Positions 24,061-26,487 of a DNA stretch of 26,487 nt are shown piece by piece. The notes under the pieces are model-generated. The model made no database searches. It was not told the DNA's origin and saw only the letters and a program-made list of their open reading frames with translations. How positions within the stretch are numbered: position 1 is the stretch's first letter; each line of letters starts with the position of its first letter. This DNA comes from Echinococcus granulosus (taxonomy: Eukaryota; Platyhelminthes; Cestoda; Cyclophyllidea; Taeniidae), in NCBI RefSeq assembly GCF_000524195.1, contig NW_020170569.1, forward strand, positions 81,473-107,959. The letters run 5' to 3'. Both the position numbers and the translations under genes were made by a program.

Positions 24061-24800
24061 TCTTCACCATTGCTCACGCACATGGAGTAGAGTAAAGTTT
24101 AAAGATCAGGTGGGGAGTTTTGCTTGTTCCACTGCGGCCTCACCAATCGGTGCAGGGGTCGCGGCTGCGTACCAACGCTCAAAGGCGGTTCGGGCAGTAG
24201 AGATGACATTGCCGTGACCAATGCCACCAAGGACGGAGATGATGATGGAACGACAGAGGAGGTGGTCGTTGCTGAAGTCCGTGGAGGCGGGCTCGAAAGC
24301 TGACGTTGGAAGAGGAGAAAGGAGAGGGTGGTTTAGAGGCAGAAGAAGTAGTTGCACACACATCCATCAATCCATATTTAATCAACAAATTCACTCGGTC
24401 AACTCGATTCTTCTTCTACCATGAATATGCCAATCTACCTTCCTAGGCGTTCACCCCTTCATCCAGATTCATGCATCAAGCAGACTGCTTTCAAGCCCCT
24501 ATCCGCCCTCCACCCATCGAATACAACACACCCAATAATTTACAATCAGCCACTTTCATTAGCTTGTCTCCATTAACTAATTTTTACTACAAACAACTAT
24601 CCATCCTTCCATTTACCCATCGTTTTACAAGAGCAAAGGAGAAATAGTTGAGAAGTTGGAAAACTTCCAGGCTGAATTTTACCACCAATCGGTCTGCAAG
24701 TCCTTTTGTTAGGGGACCAATCAACCATGAAACAAAGAATGACAACAAATGTTGCAAGTTTTCGACCCATGAGGCAATTTTATTGAGCACAGAGGAGGAA
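23985..24800 (-). pseudogene. C-terminal remnant of an M1 (puromycin-sensitive type) aminopeptidase
   Basis: Three collinear minus-strand segments resemble the C-terminal helical domain of M1 zinc aminopeptidases. About 24800-24686 gives ENLQHLL and LIGPLTKGLADRL, like the NL..L / SPIGERLGW stretch of the family, but about 12 residues shorter. 24299-24144 gives DHLLCRSIIISVLGGIGHG and ISTARTAFERW, matching HL--R----LG--GH------AR--F; it follows a strong pyrimidine tract and CAG acceptor and is GC-rich. The next stretch should read DLR.PVY...V..G; here it needs a one-base frameshift after KLPT and then shows DL-stop-TLLYSMCVSNGEDEAF, so the frame is broken twice. The catalytic domain (GAMEN, HEXXH) was not found in the window. 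A duplicated, truncated copy is the simplest reading; assembly errors in a live gene are the alternative. Confidence 0.5.
24364..24620. repeat. cytosine-rich, guanine-poor low-complexity tract
   Basis: This has the same CATCC, CATCAATCC, TTCATCC and CCATCC-like composition as 23640-24060, lying on the other side of the GC-rich aminopeptidase segment, inside what would be its intron. The two tracts may be one decayed satellite-like region. Confidence 0.55.
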
Positions 24801-24835
24801 ATTTGAGGTCCTCTGTTCAAACACGTAGCCTGCAT

Positions 24836-25341
24836 ATTTATTTCTGCATCTACAAGGAGTAAATATGCAAGTGCACCGGATGCGATGGTGCATTGCGATT
24901 GTGATGGAGAAGGTGGAGACTAACACCGTGCTCCCCACACAGGACATATTAACCCAACTGAGTAGATGATGGACAAGTAGCCACTATGGACTCAACAATA
25001 TTTACGGACAAAATTAAGTCACCTCGTCACCTGTCACCTTAAAAGAACACATGAACTGCACTTCACTTATGAGTCCACGCCAGCAAATAAGCAACACAGC
25101 AACCAAATTGCGAGGCAAAGTTTGTCAAGAAACGCCGATTCTGTCTGCATGTTGGAGAAAATGGGCAAATAGCCGGAAGTTCAATGGTGTGTATGGCCAT
25201 TATCTGCAGCTAGATCCTTAAAAGCCATTTGTTTATGCCGAAAAATACGCCACCAAGTTTAAATCGCGCTATTTCCTGTTGCTTAAACATTAAGCAGAAG
25301 TTAGTTTAATCCATCTCAATCGACCACAATGCTATAATCTC
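24836..25341. other. stretch without a supported gene
   Basis: The minus strand has an open frame of about 70 codons ending near 24790 and a 45-codon ATG frame from 25200 (MAIHTIELPAICPFSPTC). Neither matches the upstream part of an M1 aminopeptidase, and I see no splice sites that would join them to the remnant. Confidence 0.4.
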
Positions 25342-26250
25342 ATGTCCGCTTGTCTAGGTGCTGTGGCAGCCATCATATATGGTCCAACAATGATGCCAAT
25401 GAGACGATTCGAAAAAGTAACTGATGAACTTACAAGTGCGGTTTTCGGCAGAGCCCACTACAATGCTTTGCCTTAAGTTTCAGGGACTTGTGAAATGCGG
25501 GCATTGTTCATATACGTGCTATAAAGCATGGAAATCTGTTGGTTCATTAGCAATGCGCCGTTTATTGGACTGTCCACTACTACTCACCATGCCTGAACCC
25601 ACATAAAGCGTCGGTTGACGAGACCTATTGCAATTGCAGCACATCCGGTTTCCACATTCTAGTCTGGCTTCCAATTTCTAGCAAAAATGACCTTTGCACT
25701 CCACCACTGAGCAAATATTATTGCTCTGTGTGCTATAAAGTCAGAGAACCGACCGTTCACCTGATGCAGGACAAATAGCAATTACGACTGGGTTTCACCC
25801 ACTCGAAGCCACTGACCGCGCAGCAGCAACGCTACACACAAGAAAATGTCTTCAACCACCAATTTTACAAACAGTCGTTCCAATGCAGCATCCCAAATTT
25901 AGCGAGCACTGCAAAGGCAATGGGAACTAATCTCAATTTCAATGTCTGACCCAATGAAGAACCCCATACTAGCCCTCCATAATCCACTCAGGTAAACTCC
26001 ACCACATGTGCTTCTACCTAAGAACCAGATTGGAGGCAGTCAAGCCAGAAAGGCAGTGGTAGGAATGGCGATCTAGTCTAGCCTGTGTGGAATGAACTTC
26101 ACAACCAAAACTGACGAAGCATTTAAAGGGCGGATTCAGGAAGACAGCTGTTTACAATTCTGACTGCGCCTCCACAGTCATCATACTTCCGTCTCCATCG
26201 ATTCATTCGTCGATGTTAAAGACATGTTTCAAGAATTCTTCATGTAGGAC
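25342..26250 (+). pseudogene. probable decayed gene, Cys-rich, frames shifting
   Basis: Successive plus-strand segments read like protein but change frame or hit stops. 25342-25476 begins MSACLGAVAAIIYGPTMMPM. 25424-25606 contains GLVKCGHCSYTCYKAW. 25551-25949 is one frame of 132 codons broken only by TAG at 25776, with YCNCSTSGFH, KYYCSVCYKV and FNHQFYKQSFQC. A segment in another frame ends at a donor-like CTCAG/GTAAAC near 25995. 26077-26247 is one frame broken only by TGA at 26161, ending FVDVKDMFQEFFM. The KCGHCSYTCYKAW piece has the spacing of the second half of a C1 (diacylglycerol-type) zinc domain if Tyr and Trp replace the ligand His and Cys. The parent family is not identified. A chance pile-up of open frames, or a real gene with very short introns, cannot be excluded. 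Confidence 0.3.
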
Positions 26251-26487
26251 CTCTTAACAAGTAGGATGACGGCATGTTTATTGGGGTCACTACACTTACT
26301 TTACCGTCAAACTCGAAATGAAATATTCACGCATTAAAGGCTAAAGACGTATTTCATGAGGTGATGACAAATAACCTCTCGTATAGCATCAAAGCTAATA
26401 CGAAACAGGTAACAGGTTATAAAGGACCGAAGCACAGCAGCATAAAGATCCAAGTTCTCGATGAAGCTAGCGAAAGGTACAACTAGA
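26251..26487. other. right end of window, nothing assigned
   Basis: No open frame or motif of note. The minus strand reads HFEFDGK before a GTAAGT at about 26297-26302, slightly like the start of an M1 aminopeptidase, but a stop lies just upstream and no neighbouring segment supports it. Confidence 0.4.

Noticed and set aside
24020..24424. Plus-strand open frames over the aminopeptidase segment (24020-24217, 24221-24424)
   Set aside because: They are antisense shadows of the GC-rich minus-strand segment that carries the family match.
25701..25790. KYYCSVCYKV read as a nuclear-receptor or LIM zinc finger
   Set aside because: The spacing of the following Cys and His residues does not fit either family, so it was left as an unassigned Cys-rich relic.
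26281..26340. Minus-strand HFEFDGK before GTAAGT, resembling the N terminus of an M1 aminopeptidase
   Set aside because: A stop lies a few codons upstream, and nothing between here and 24800 matches the middle of the enzyme, so a link to the C-terminal remnant is not supported.
1..26487. CRISPR arrays, insertion sequences, bacterial operons, tRNA/rRNA genes, spliced-leader gene
   Set aside because: I saw no regular repeat-spacer pattern, no transposase or reverse transcriptase motif, no terminal repeats and no conserved RNA gene in either strand.

Overview
The window reads as nuclear DNA of a metazoan, most likely a parasitic flatworm and probably a tapeworm. The reasons are genes broken by GT-AG introns (about 70, 84, 164, 494 and 567 nt), AT-rich and gene-poor intergenic DNA, AATAAA/ATTAAA poly(A) signals, no ribosome-binding sites or operons, and a GT31 galactosyltransferase of the divergent type I associate with cestodes. 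The taxon is an inference, since no rRNA, mitochondrial or spliced-leader sequence is present to fix it.

Layout. (1) 1312-3143, minus: a complete two-exon beta-1,3-galactosyltransferase-like gene encoding a 445-residue type II Golgi enzyme; this is the safest call. (2) 6418-7523, plus: an F-box gene resembling FBXO4, with a proposed 8-codon first exon, a 164-nt intron and one large exon (313 residues); its C-terminal half looks like an Arf-type G domain without nucleotide-binding motifs. (3) 12530-13483, minus: a proposed three-exon gene for a 100-residue protein of unknown function, with a 36-nt middle exon. (4) 21906-22758, plus: a two-exon gene with a 70-nt intron for a membrane-anchored, lumenal/extracellular protein of about 242-260 residues with a possible TULIP (BPI-like) lipid-binding fold. 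(5) About 23985-24800, minus: a truncated, frame-broken C-terminal piece of an M1 (puromycin-sensitive type) aminopeptidase, embedded in cytosine-rich, guanine-poor low-complexity DNA. (6) About 25342-26250, plus: protein-like segments in changing frames with internal stops, probably a decayed gene.

Between these lie long stretches (3.3, 5.0 and about 8 kb) with no gene I can support. They hold short chance open frames, a (TA)10 microsatellite, a few short repeats, and coding-like but unproven segments around 20.1-21.8 kb. The genes have unrelated roles (glycosylation, ubiquitin ligase, possible lipid binding) and lie on both strands, so nothing suggests an operon, a gene cluster or a new multi-gene system. 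The points most worth checking are the membrane-anchored TULIP-like protein, the 36-nt exon gene, and the two decayed gene remnants at the right end.
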